From: Candidatus Sulfotelmatobacter sp.
GTDB taxonomy: Bacteria; Acidobacteriota; Terriglobia; Terriglobales; Acidobacteriaceae
Direction of reading: 5' to 3'
Length of the DNA stretch: 5,314 bases
NCBI GenBank assembly: GCA_030037575.1
Contig: JASHRB010000277.1
Location: 1 to 5,314 of the forward strand
This document shows, piece by piece, positions 1 through 5,314 of this stretch (position 1 is the first letter of the stretch; each line of letters begins with the position of its first letter). A model generated the notes under the pieces. It was given only the letters and a program-made list of their open reading frames with translations. It had not been told where the DNA came from and ran no database searches. The position numbers were made by a program, and so were the translations under genes.

Positions 1-277
1 GGATCAGCAACCCGGTCGCGATCAGCATGATCACCGTCGGATCGAACGAGCGGATGCCCTGCACCATGACTCGCCAGTGGTAATGTCCCTTGATCCACTC
101 GGGCCCCAGGGGAACGAACTCCGGCCGCATCAACCCGCGTGCAATTGCCGCCACGAACAACAGAGTGCTGACGATCATGCCCCCCAGCAGCACCTTGTAG
201 ACATCGGCATAAACATTCAGCTCATCCGTGGGGCCCGGCCGGGAGGCAGTGGGGTTTGGTTTTCTCTCTTCCGTCAT
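1..277 (-). CDS. DUF1634-type small membrane protein, 3' end cut by window edge
   Basis: The frame is open for 92 codons from an ATG at 277 to the left edge, so the C-terminus is missing. A polar, proline-rich N-terminus (about residues 1-20) is followed by a first hydrophobic segment around residues 28-49 (VLLGGMIVSTLLFVAAIARG). Next comes a loop with PEFVPLGPEWIKGHYHW, and a second hydrophobic segment begins near residue 80 (DPTVILMIATGLLI). This layout and the tandem position after a TSUP exporter match the DUF1634 family, whose members are about 120 residues with three membrane segments. The ATG lies 5 bases after the exporter stop. A GAGG overlapping that stop (281-284) is the only ribosome-site candidate, with a short 3-base gap, so translational coupling is likely. 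The function of DUF1634 is not established; an accessory role to the exporter is inferred from linkage. The start is well supported and the family name is moderately sure. Confidence 0.7.
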   Translation of the reverse strand, partial: MTEERKPNPTASRPGPTDELNVYADVYKVLLGGMIVSTLLFVAAIARGLMRPEFVPLGPEWIKGHYHWRVMVQGIRSFDPTVIMLIATGLLI

Positions 278-282
278 TCGCC

Positions 283-1179
283 TCAAGATCCCAAACTAGG
301 CAAGTGAAAATGAAACCCGGTGTCGAGCCCCCTGGCCAGCATCTGGTACGCCAAGTACAACATCAAGATTGCGAATAGCAGTTTCAGCCAGGCGCTTTCC
401 AGCCGGTTCATGATCATGGTTCCCGCGGTCGCTCCCGCGGTCGTGCCAACCGCTACCGGACCCACCACCGTGAAGTGGATCAGGCCGGCCAGAAAAAACA
501 AAATCGAACTCACCGCCGCGGTCACGCCGATCATCAACTTGCTGGTTCCAACTGCAGCTTTCATGGGCACGTTCATATAGCGGTTCATCGCCGAAACCTT
601 CAGCACCCCGCCGCCGACGCCCAACAGCCCGGAAGCCAACCCGGCCAGGCAGGCGACGCTGCCTCCGATCGGCACGCCGTTTATCACATATTCGACATCC
701 CGCCCGGCCGCCTCGTCGTAGTACTCGCCGCGCAGCTTCAGCCAGCGAGCAAATCGATCGGCGCGCGCCTGCGCAAACTCCCCCGAGGCAATGCGCCGGT
801 CGTCAAGGTTGCGAGTCGAAAAGGCCGCGTAGGCCATGTAACCGAGCATGGCCGCAAAGATGAGCTGGATCGTCCAGTCGTGCAGATAGAGCGCCAGCAC
901 GCTGCCCGAGAGCGCGCCGACGGTCGTGAAGATTTCCAGAAACATGGCCAGGCGCAGATTTGTAATTCGCTGGTCCAGGTAGGAAGAACCGCCGGCGTTG
1001 GAGGTCGCGATCACCGACACCACGCTTACGGCGACCGCTATTTTCATGGGCAGATGAAACAGAAGCACCATGGCGGGCACAAGAAAGATTCCGCCTCCCA
1101 CGCCCAGAAGCGCGCCCAAAAGCCCGGCCACGCACGCCGTAGCAAAGAGCAGAAAAACAAAATGATAGGAATATTGCAT
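283..1179 (-). CDS. TauE/SafE (TSUP) family sulfite/sulfonate-type exporter
   Basis: This is a complete 298-residue inner-membrane protein. The TSUP hallmark appears twice, as expected of a duplicated fold: LLGALLGVGGGIFLVP at about 20-35 and ASGLLGVGGGVLKVS at about 182-196. Hydrophobic stretches lie near residues 5-25, 29-60, 76-98, 103-121, 167-195, 205-230, 233-253 and 264-282, consistent with about eight membrane passes. A hydrophilic stretch of about 45 residues (122-166, rich in R, D and E) separates the halves. The family moves small anions such as sulfite, sulfoacetate or related organosulfur compounds across the membrane; the substrate cannot be told from this sequence. It is the first gene of a two-gene unit with the DUF1634 gene. 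The ATG at 1179 is the natural start because the first membrane segment follows directly, but no strong Shine-Dalgarno is visible (only GCGGG nearby). A possible promoter lies about 50 bases upstream. Confidence 0.93.
   Translation of the reverse strand: MQYSYHFVFLLFATACVAGLLGALLGVGGGIFLVPAMVLLFHLPMKIAVAVSVVSVIATSNAGGSSYLDQRITNLRLAMFLEIFTTVGALSGSVLALYLHDWTIQLIFAAMLGYMAYAAFSTRNLDDRRIASGEFAQARADRFARWLKLRGEYYDEAAGRDVEYVINGVPIGGSVACLAGLASGLLGVGGGVLKVSAMNRYMNVPMKAAVGTSKLMIGVTAAVSSILFFLAGLIHFTVVGPVAVGTTAGATAGTMIMNRLESAWLKLLFAILMLYLAYQMLARGLDTGFHFHLPSLGS
421..444. repeat. Two-copy 12-bp tandem repeat inside the exporter gene
   Basis: Two adjacent copies of TCCCGCGGTCG plus one variable base occupy 421-432 and 433-444. 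On the coding (minus) strand they encode a repeated Thr-Ala-Gly-Ala/Thr run in the seventh membrane helix region (about residues 246-253). This is probably a small in-frame duplication within a helix of small residues, with no sign of a regulatory role. Confidence 0.6.
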
Positions 1180-1234
1180 TGGCCCGCTACAAACAAAACT
1201 GAAGCGCTTAGCGGTGAAGGCCTCAGGAAAGATT

Positions 1235-1257
1235 CATCATGGCAAATCGGCATGATG
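1235..1257. repeat. Operator-like inverted repeat in the exporter promoter
   Basis: CATCATG (1235-1241) and CATGATG (1251-1257) are perfect inverted copies separated by 9 bases, with centres 16 bp apart. The left arm covers the predicted -10 and the right arm lies in the spacer, a classic place for a repressor dimer to sit. No regulator gene is encoded next to it. The arms are short enough for chance, and the link to the promoter is inference. Confidence 0.35.
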
Positions 1258-1265
1258 CCCGTCAA
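1236..1265 (-). promoter_or_regulatory. Candidate sigma70-type promoter for the exporter operon
   Basis: On the minus strand, TTGACG (1265-1260, five of six matches to the -35 consensus) is followed after 18 bases by CATGAT (1241-1236, four of six matches to the -10 consensus). Transcription would start near 1229 and give a leader of about 50 bases to the ATG at 1179. It is correctly placed and oriented for the exporter and DUF1634 genes. The -10 is weak, so this is a prediction only. Confidence 0.35.
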
Positions 1266-1268
1266 AAC

Positions 1269-1305
1269 TCCGGCATTGGCCGGACGGTCAGGTTTGAGTT
1301 GTCCG
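1269..1305. other. Two overlapping, mutually exclusive small hairpins
   Basis: TCCGGC-ATTG-GCCGGA (1269-1284) is a perfect 6-bp stem with a 4-base loop. CGGAC (1281-1285) can instead pair with GTCCG (1301-1305) over a 15-base loop. The two share 1281-1284, so only one can form at a time. The segment lies between the divergent genes, upstream of the candidate exporter promoter, so it could matter for a long kinase leader or as DNA-level symmetry. No U-tract follows either stem. Confidence 0.3.
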
Positions 1306-1307
1306 TA

Positions 1308-1340
1308 AGGTCCTGCTTTGAAGTAACGACAAAGGCACCT
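1308..1340. other. Imperfect hairpin in the kinase leader region
   Basis: CTTTG (1316-1320) pairs with CAAAG (1330-1334) around a 9-base loop. Outside an asymmetric internal loop, AGGT (1308-1311) pairs with ACCT (1337-1340). It abuts the larger inverted repeat beginning at 1341, so the two would stack in tandem in a transcript reading toward the kinase gene. Confidence 0.3.
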
Positions 1341-1398
1341 GTTACCGGATTCAGAATGCACTCCTGTAATCTCGTGCATCCAAAAATCCGGCGTTAAC
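1341..1398. repeat. Long imperfect inverted repeat just before the kinase start
   Basis: The arms are 1341-1361 and 1374-1398, around the 12-base loop TCCTGTAATCTC. Pairing blocks from the outside in are GTTA/TAAC, CCGGATT/AATCCGG and ATGCAC/GTGCAT, giving 17 base pairs. They are interrupted by a 3-base bulge (CGT, 1392-1394) and a 4-by-5 internal loop. The structure ends 8 bases before the kinase ATG, where a ribosome-binding site should lie but none is visible. It may be an RNA stem controlling translation or a binding palindrome for a regulator. The outer TAACAT (1395-1400) could also be a weak -10 for a leaderless transcript starting at the ATG. Confidence 0.5.
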
Positions 1399-1406
1399 AT
1401 ATTCTC

Positions 1407-3668
1407 ATGCGGGTAACCCTTCCCCTACTTCGCATACAACCTAGTCGTGCGCCGATTCTTCGCTATGGCGTCGCGGTGCTCAGCACCACGCTTGCCCTGG
1501 TGCCCGCATTGCTTCTCCCCAATATCGCAGAAAGCCGCTTGGCTGTGTTCGCCGTGGCGGTGATGGTCAGCGCTTGGTACGGCGGATGGAAGCCCGGGCT
1601 GGTGGCGACGGCCTTCGCGCTCACGGTCAGTGCCTACTTCTCATTTACCAGCGAACAAACGCCGGCGCAGTTTCGATCGACCATGATTCGGCTGTCGCTG
1701 TTTGTTCTCTTGGCCATCCTGATTTGCTGGTTGAACGCCGCCCTGCGGTCGGCGCAGGAGAGATTGGCCCGATCAGAAATGAATTTCCGCTCGCTGGTAA
1801 CCAATGCTCCCTATGGAGTCTGCCGCTGCGATGCAAGCGGCCAACTGCTCGATGCCAATCCGGCGATGCTCTCGCTGCTGGGATACTCCTCGGGACAGGA
1901 GCTTGTGGGATCGCATCTGGGAGCGCTTTACGAAAATGCCCAGCACTGGTTCGAATTGGCGGACCGCCTGCGCAGTTGCGTGCCCTTCAATGGCCTTCTG
2001 GTCGAGTGGAAAAGGAAAGACGGCAGCCCGATGTTGGCGCGGATTTCAGGCCGCACGGTGATCAACGGAAGCCAGGCCAAGACTTTTGAGCTTTTTGCCG
2101 AAGACGTAACCGAGCGCCGCGCTTTGGAGCGGCAACTTCAGCAATCGCAGAAAATGGAGGCGGTGGGCAGGCTGGCCGGCGGAATCGCGCACGACTTCAA
2201 CAATCTTCTCATGGTGATCTCAGGCTACGCCGAGTTCATGCTCGATCGCTTGGGGCCTGAACCGGCGTTGCGCGCTCCTGCGCAGGAGATTGCCAGCGCC
2301 GCCGGCCGCGCATCTTCGCTCACCCGGCAGCTTCTCGCCTTCAGCCGCAAGCAAATGCTTGCGCCCAAGATTCTCGATCTCAACGCGGTCGTGACCGAAA
2401 ACCTGAAAATGCTCACCCGCATGATCGGCGAAGACATCGACCTCGTGATGGTCGCGGGCAGCGGCTTGGGGGCGGTTCGTGCCGACTCCGGGCAAGTTGA
2501 GCAGGTCATCATGAATCTTGCGGTGAACGCGCGTGATGCCATGCCCTCGGGAGGGAAGCTGACGATCGAAACCTCCAACGTGACCCTCGACGAGGAACAC
2601 GCTCGTTTCCACGCACCGCTGCAACCGGGAAATTACGTGATGCTATCCATCAGCGATACCGGCGCCGGCATGGATTCGGAAACGCAATCGCACATCTTTG
2701 AGCCCTTCTTTACGACCAAAGGCCCGAAGGGAACCGGACTTGGACTTTCGACGGTTTATGGCATCGTGAAGCAGAGCGGCGGATACATCTGGGTCTACAG
2801 CGAGCCGGGCAAGGGCACGACCTTCAAGATTTATTTCCCCCGAGTCGCCGAAATCGTCGAAAGTCCCGTGCAGGTCGCCGCCGCTGTCGAGCCGGTGGCC
2901 GCTGAACCCGGAACAGAAACCATCCTGCTGGTCGAAGATGAGGCCAACCTGCGTTATCTGGCTCGCCAATTTCTGGAAAAGCAGGGTTATCGGGTGATTG
3001 AGGCTGCCGACGGCGCGGTGGCGATGCAAATCGCAGTCGCGCATGAAGGCGTGATTCACCTGTTGCTCACCGACGTCATCATGCCCGGCATGAACGGTCG
3101 GGAGTTGGCGCAAAGAATTTCCGAGATTCGCCCGAATACGAAAGTGCTTTACATGTCCGGCTACACGGAGAACGTGATCGGGCACGATGGCACGCTGGAG
3201 GCGGGTGTTCGCCTGCTCCAGAAACCCTTTACTCTGCGCGATTTGAAAATCCGGGTTCGCGAGGTACTCGACGCCACTCCGTCTGTCGAGGAGGTAGCCA
3301 TGCCAGTTCGAACCGCTCATGTTGCCGCGGCGCAGCAATTGCCGCTCTCGCGGGCGCAACGTTTTCAATTACAGCTGCCCTTGAAATACCGCCGTCTCGG
3401 GGAAGAGAAGTGGCACGACGGGCAAACGCGGAACATCAGCCGCTCCGGCCTGCTGTTTCAAGCCGAAGACGCTTTACAGCCGAATGTCGTGCTGGAGATC
3501 AATCTCGTGCTTCCCTCCGAGATTGCCGGACTTTCGCCGACCGAAGTCGTTTGCCGCGGCGAGGTTGTCCGCACAGTGACGACCAAGGGAGAGAAAGTCG
3601 CGCCGGCGCTGGCCGCGAAGATTCTGCAATATCGCTTTCAGCACGGGCCGCATTTGGCCAGCGCGTAG
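1407..3668 (+). CDS. Membrane hybrid sensor histidine kinase: DUF4118-PAS-HisKA-HATPase-REC-PilZ
   Basis: This 753-residue protein senses a signal at or in the membrane, autophosphorylates and passes phosphate to its own receiver. Residues 15-112 hold four hydrophobic helices of the KdpD-like DUF4118 type. PAS spans about 125-235 (NAPYGV...DANPAMLSLLGY). HisKA has GGIAHDFNNLL with phospho-His262. HATPase has the N box (IMNLAVNARDAM, N370/N374), G1 (SDTGAGM, D417), F box (FEPFFTTK) and G2 (GTGLGLS, 442-448). REC is about 504-622, with acidic E510/D511, phospho-acceptor D556, S584 and K606. A PilZ domain follows at about 647-748 (TRNISRSGLLF). All catalytic residues are present. The ligand is unknown, and no separate response regulator lies nearby. 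An in-frame stop at 1395-1397 leaves ATG 1407 as the natural start, yet no Shine-Dalgarno precedes it. The PilZ end suggests c-di-GMP input or output, but its Arg motif is imperfect. Confidence 0.95.
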   Translation: MRVTLPLLRIQPSRAPILRYGVAVLSTTLALVPALLLPNIAESRLAVFAVAVMVSAWYGGWKPGLVATAFALTVSAYFSFTSEQTPAQFRSTMIRLSLFVLLAILICWLNAALRSAQERLARSEMNFRSLVTNAPYGVCRCDASGQLLDANPAMLSLLGYSSGQELVGSHLGALYENAQHWFELADRLRSCVPFNGLLVEWKRKDGSPMLARISGRTVINGSQAKTFELFAEDVTERRALERQLQQSQKMEAVGRLAGGIAHDFNNLLMVISGYAEFMLDRLGPEPALRAPAQEIASAAGRASSLTRQLLAFSRKQMLAPKILDLNAVVTENLKMLTRMIGEDIDLVMVAGSGLGAVRADSGQVEQVIMNLAVNARDAMPSGGKLTIETSNVTLDEEHARFHAPLQPGNYVMLSISDTGAGMDSETQSHIFEPFFTTKGPKGTGLGLSTVYGIVKQSGGYIWVYSEPGKGTTFKIYFPRVAEIVESPVQVAAAVEPVAAEPGTETILLVEDEANLRYLARQFLEKQGYRVIEAADGAVAMQIAVAHEGVIHLLLTDVIMPGMNGRELAQRISEIRPNTKVLYMSGYTENVIGHDGTLEAGVRLLQKPFTLRDLKIRVREVLDATPSVEEVAMPVRTAHVAAAQQLPLSRAQRFQLQLPLKYRRLGEEKWHDGQTRNISRSGLLFQAEDALQPNVVLEINLVLPSEIAGLSPTEVVCRGEVVRTVTTKGEKVAPALAAKILQYRFQHGPHLASA

Positions 3669-3672
3669 TTGC

Positions 3673-3691
3673 CCGCGGAAATCAGCCGCGG
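3673..3691. terminator. GC-rich hairpin at the convergent kinase/obg junction
   Basis: CCGCGG (3673-3678) and CCGCGG (3686-3691) pair into a 6-bp stem with the 7-base loop AAATCAG. It begins 5 bases after the kinase stop and overlaps the last codons of obg. There is no U-tract on either side, so this is not a classical intrinsic terminator. It could act as a weak bidirectional barrier where the two transcripts meet, or be coincidental. Confidence 0.25.
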
Positions 3692-4737
3692 CCAGGGGCG
3701 GCGCTTTGTGCCGGCTGCAGGTCCTGCTGGCGCAATGCATCGATCTCTTCGGCCATGGCGTATTTCAGAGGGTCGATTCCTGTGCCGGTGACAGCCGATA
3801 TCTGGTAGAGCCTCAGGTGGTGCTGTTTGCAGTAACGTTTCAGCGCGGCGACTTTGTCTTTATTGGCCACATCGATCTTCGAGGCCGCCAGAATCATCGG
3901 TTTTTCTTCGAGTCCGGCGCCGAAACTGGCGAGTTCTCCGAGAATTACTTCCACATCCTTCACCGCGTCCGGCCGGCCGCTCGAATCCGATACGTCGACC
4001 AGATGAACCAGCAGACGCGTCCGCTCAATGTGCCGCAGGAATTGTGCGCCCAATCCCGAGCCGGTGTGAGCGCCTTCGATCAATCCGGGAATGTCGGCGA
4101 CCACAAAACTGATTTCGTTCTTTGCATCGCCGACCGCCACCACCCCGAGGTTCGGCGCAAGCGTGGTGAAAGGATAATCGGCGATTTTTGGCCGCGCCGC
4201 CGAGATGCACGCGATGAGCGTCGACTTACCCACGTTCGGATATCCAACCAGACCGACATCGGCGAGCAGTTTCAGTTCGAGCCGATAGCTGTGTTCTTCG
4301 CCGGGGCGGCCCGGTTCGCACTGGCGCGGAGCCTGGTGAACTGAGGTTGCGAAGCGGGCGTTGCCGCGTCCACCGCGTCCGCCACGCGCAATCACGGCCT
4401 GCTGATCGGGGGAGGAAAAATCAAAAACCTTCTCGCCGCTCTCGTCATCGTAGACGATCGTGCCGACGGGAACTTTTAAAACGACGTCAGCGCCTTCGCG
4501 GCCGGTTTTGTTCGAGCCCTCGCCGTGGCGTCCCCGCTCGGCCTTGTATTCGGGATTGAAGCGGAAATGAACCAGCGTGTTGTGCCGCTCGCTGGATTCC
4601 ATGATGACGTCACCGCCCTTGCCGCCATCGCCTCCGGAAGGCCCGCCCCGCGGAACGAATTTTTCGCGGCGAAAGGCCATGCAGCCGTTGCCCCCGTCGC
4701 CAGCCCTCACGTGAATTTTTGCTTCATCAACGAACAT
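3682..4737 (-). CDS. obg: Obg/CgtA GTPase, ribosome assembly and stress control
   Basis: This 351-residue essential-type GTPase binds the large ribosomal subunit and links its maturation to GTP and (p)ppGpp levels. The glycine-rich Obg fold covers residues 1-158 ([18 protein letters not shown], then [16 protein letters not shown] and [14 protein letters not shown]). The G domain follows: G1 GYPNVGKST (165-173), G2 [12 protein letters not shown] (187-198), G3 DIPGLIEGA (215-223), G4 ASKID (285-289) and G5 SAVTG (314-318). G4 has Ser where Asn or Thr is usual. The chain ends in a short Gln/Ala/Pro tail with no OCT domain, as in many Gram-negative Obg proteins. ATG 4737 is chosen because the conserved family N-terminus begins exactly there; the frame stays open 84 codons further upstream (to 4989) but that stretch is unlike Obg. 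A GAGG lies 8 bases before the ATG. The gene converges on the kinase gene with 13 bases between stops. Confidence 0.97.
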   Translation of the reverse strand: MFVDEAKIHVRAGDGGNGCMAFRREKFVPRGGPSGGDGGKGGDVIMESSERHNTLVHFRFNPEYKAERGRHGEGSNKTGREGADVVLKVPVGTIVYDDESGEKVFDFSSPDQQAVIARGGRGGRGNARFATSVHQAPRQCEPGRPGEEHSYRLELKLLADVGLVGYPNVGKSTLIACISAARPKIADYPFTTLAPNLGVVAVGDAKNEISFVVADIPGLIEGAHTGSGLGAQFLRHIERTRLLVHLVDVSDSSGRPDAVKDVEVILGELASFGAGLEEKPMILAASKIDVANKDKVAALKRYCKQHHLRLYQISAVTGTGIDPLKYAMAEEIDALRQQDLQPAQSAAPGRG

Positions 4738-4745
4738 TCCGTTTG

Positions 4746-4763
4746 CCTCGACTCTTCCTCCTT
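4746..4763 (-). promoter_or_regulatory. Ribosome-binding region of obg (two SD-like motifs)
   Basis: GAGG at 4749-4746 sits 8 bases before the obg ATG and fits as its Shine-Dalgarno. A stronger AAGGAGG at 4763-4757 lies 19 bases before the ATG, too far for normal use, and no ATG, GTG or TTG stands at the right distance from it in the obg frame. The start therefore rests on the weaker motif plus protein conservation. Confidence 0.5.
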
Positions 4764-4768
4764 GTTCC

Positions 4769-4774
4769 AGTATA
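4769..4774 (-). promoter_or_regulatory. Possible -10 element (TATACT) for obg
   Basis: On the minus strand TATACT (4774-4769) matches five of six bases of the -10 consensus, and it would start transcription about 25 bases before the obg ATG. No convincing -35 lies 16-18 bases upstream (AAGTTA at a 17-base spacing is poor) and there is no extended -10 TG. This is a tentative call. Confidence 0.25.
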
Positions 4775-4910
4775 TCGATGCCCAGGTTGGTTAACTTCGA
4801 ACCGGATGGTCGACGCGCCGAGGAACTCGCCTGAAACTTCCGGCTCACGTCCTGGGCGACAGCTGCCGATAGAGTGAATAGACCCGACCGGGAATGGCAA
4901 GAGCGCATAT

Positions 4911-4953
4911 CCGGGCAAGCATATGTTTTTGCCCCGGTCGACGGAGTGACCGG
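4911..4953. other. Two competing inverted repeats upstream of obg
   Basis: CCGGGCAA (4911-4918) pairs with TTGCCCCGG (4929-4937) with one extra C bulged and a 10-base loop. CCGGTC (4934-4939) pairs perfectly with GACCGG (4948-4953) around an 8-base loop. They share 4934-4937, so a transcript of either strand could form only one at a time. GGAGA (4963-4967) and TCTCC (4983-4987) can add a weaker third stem. No poly-U follows. It may be a structured leader or small RNA, but chance pairing in G+C-rich DNA is a fair alternative. Confidence 0.35.
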
Positions 4954-5035
4954 CCATCCTGCGGAGACCACCACCGAAGTCTTCTCCACGACGGGGGAGG
5001 GAGGTCGCTTTCCCGGGAAATGGCAGGCGTTATGA

Positions 5036-5053
5036 AATCAGCGGAATCAGCGG
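5036..5053. repeat. Perfect 9-bp tandem duplication
   Basis: AATCAGCGG occurs twice in direct succession (5036-5044 and 5045-5053). On the minus strand it spells a repeated Pro-Leu-Ile at the end of the doubtful open frame that stops at 5030. No function is implied. Confidence 0.7.
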
Positions 5054-5314
5054 CGTGGCCGGTGTCGCCAGTGTGCTCAGCGCGAGCTTGAGTCGGCGTT
5101 GCAGTCTGCCATCGACTACGCGGATGGCTTCGCACATGCTCGCCCTTTCCAGCCAGCCAAGCGGCCGCGCAGAAAGCCGACGCGGTCGGAAAAACCCGCA
5201 CATGGTGGCAGGCCGCTGCAAAGCCCAGACGGGTTTCGGCGGCAAATGCGTGTGGTCGGTGCCAACCGTGGTTTCGGGAACGAACTGCAGAATTTGTTCG
5301 CAGCGGGAAGACCT

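Larger units (their letters stand above)
4738..5314. other. 577 bases upstream of obg with no supported gene
   Basis: I find no recognisable protein, tRNA, RNase P, tmRNA or SRP RNA here. Rather than a normal operon partner such as rpmA (L27), the obg side holds only a short leader. One minus-strand frame is open from the right edge to a TAA at 5030. It contains stretches such as WLERASMCEAIRVVDG and ends [13 protein letters not shown]. Its codon-position G+C (high at all three positions) is not clearly coding and I recognise no family. It could be the C-terminus of an unknown gene or chance. A plus-strand frame over the same bases is also open and looks no better. Inverted repeats at 4911-4953 and a 9-bp tandem repeat at 5036-5053 are described separately. 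Confidence 0.5.

Noticed and set aside
475..1308. Plus-strand 277-codon open frame opposite the exporter gene
   Set aside because: It is antisense to a clear TSUP protein. Its product is rich in His, Arg and Gln with no domain, typical of a shadow frame in G+C-rich DNA.
1044..1400. Minus-strand 118-codon frame starting in the intergenic region
   Set aside because: Its second half is the exporter gene read out of frame, and the first half covers the promoter and hairpin region.
2643..3368. Minus-strand 241-codon open frame opposite the kinase gene
   Set aside because: The opposite strand encodes intact HATPase and receiver motifs; this frame is an antisense by-product.
3706..4344. Plus-strand 212-codon open frame opposite obg
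   Set aside because: It lies wholly within the conserved Obg coding region on the other strand and resembles no family.
4785..4810. tRNA T-arm-like GGTTCGAA on the minus strand
   Set aside because: The flanking bases cannot form the 5-bp T stem, and no acceptor, D or anticodon arms are present.
4845..4922. Small minus-strand ORF of 25 codons ([12 protein letters not shown]...)
   Set aside because: It has no ribosome-binding site and no recognisable features, and it overlaps the inverted repeat; probably chance.
4738..4989. 84-codon N-terminal extension of Obg from the ATG at 4989
   Set aside because: Obg proteins begin at the MFVDEAKI sequence (4737). The upstream residues have no Obg similarity, and a -10 candidate and ribosome site lie inside this stretch.
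5030..5314. Minus-strand frame open from the right edge, as a partial CDS
   Set aside because: The codon-position G+C pattern is not clearly coding, other frames over the same bases are also open, and no family is recognised. It is kept only as a possibility in the region note.
1..5314. CRISPR array, insertion sequence, phage or defence system
   Set aside because: There are no spaced direct repeats, transposase, integrase, nuclease or terminal inverted repeats. All supported genes are transport, signalling or housekeeping.

Overview
The window is G+C-rich bacterial DNA holding three complete protein genes and one cut off by the left edge. The best guess for the source is a soil-type Acidobacteriota (Terriglobia-like). 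That guess rests on the style of the KdpD-like sensor (DUF4118)/PAS hybrid kinase with a PilZ tail and on the Obg protein without a C-terminal extension. It is an inference from family resemblance, not a proven assignment.

Layout from left to right. Positions 1-1179 carry a minus-strand two-gene operon: a TauE/SafE-type (TSUP) membrane exporter, followed 5 bases later by the start of a DUF1634 membrane protein that runs off the left edge. Positions 1180-1406 are a 227-base divergent intergenic region. It has a plausible minus-strand promoter with a perfect inverted repeat over its spacer and -10, then several hairpins, the largest ending 8 bases before the next gene. Positions 1407-3668 (plus) encode a 753-residue hybrid sensor histidine kinase: membrane DUF4118, PAS, HisKA, HATPase, receiver and PilZ. 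Positions 3682-4737 (minus) encode the ribosome-assembly GTPase Obg, convergent with the kinase and separated from it by 13 bases. Positions 4738-5314 have no gene I can support; this stretch holds the Obg leader, overlapping inverted repeats and one low-quality frame open to the right edge.

The genes do not form one pathway. TSUP and DUF1634 are probably a membrane-transport pair for a small anion, typically a sulfur oxyanion or organosulfonate, though the substrate cannot be read from sequence. The kinase is an orphan hybrid: no separate response regulator lies in the window, and its PilZ end suggests a link to cyclic-di-GMP signalling. Obg is a housekeeping gene here without the rplU-rpmA genes that often precede it.

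I see no CRISPR array, transposon, rRNA, tRNA or clearly new multi-gene system. The most interesting items are the kinase-receiver-PilZ fusion with an imperfect c-di-GMP motif, the structured leader of the kinase gene that lacks a Shine-Dalgarno, the operator-like repeat in front of the exporter, and the unexplained stretch upstream of obg.
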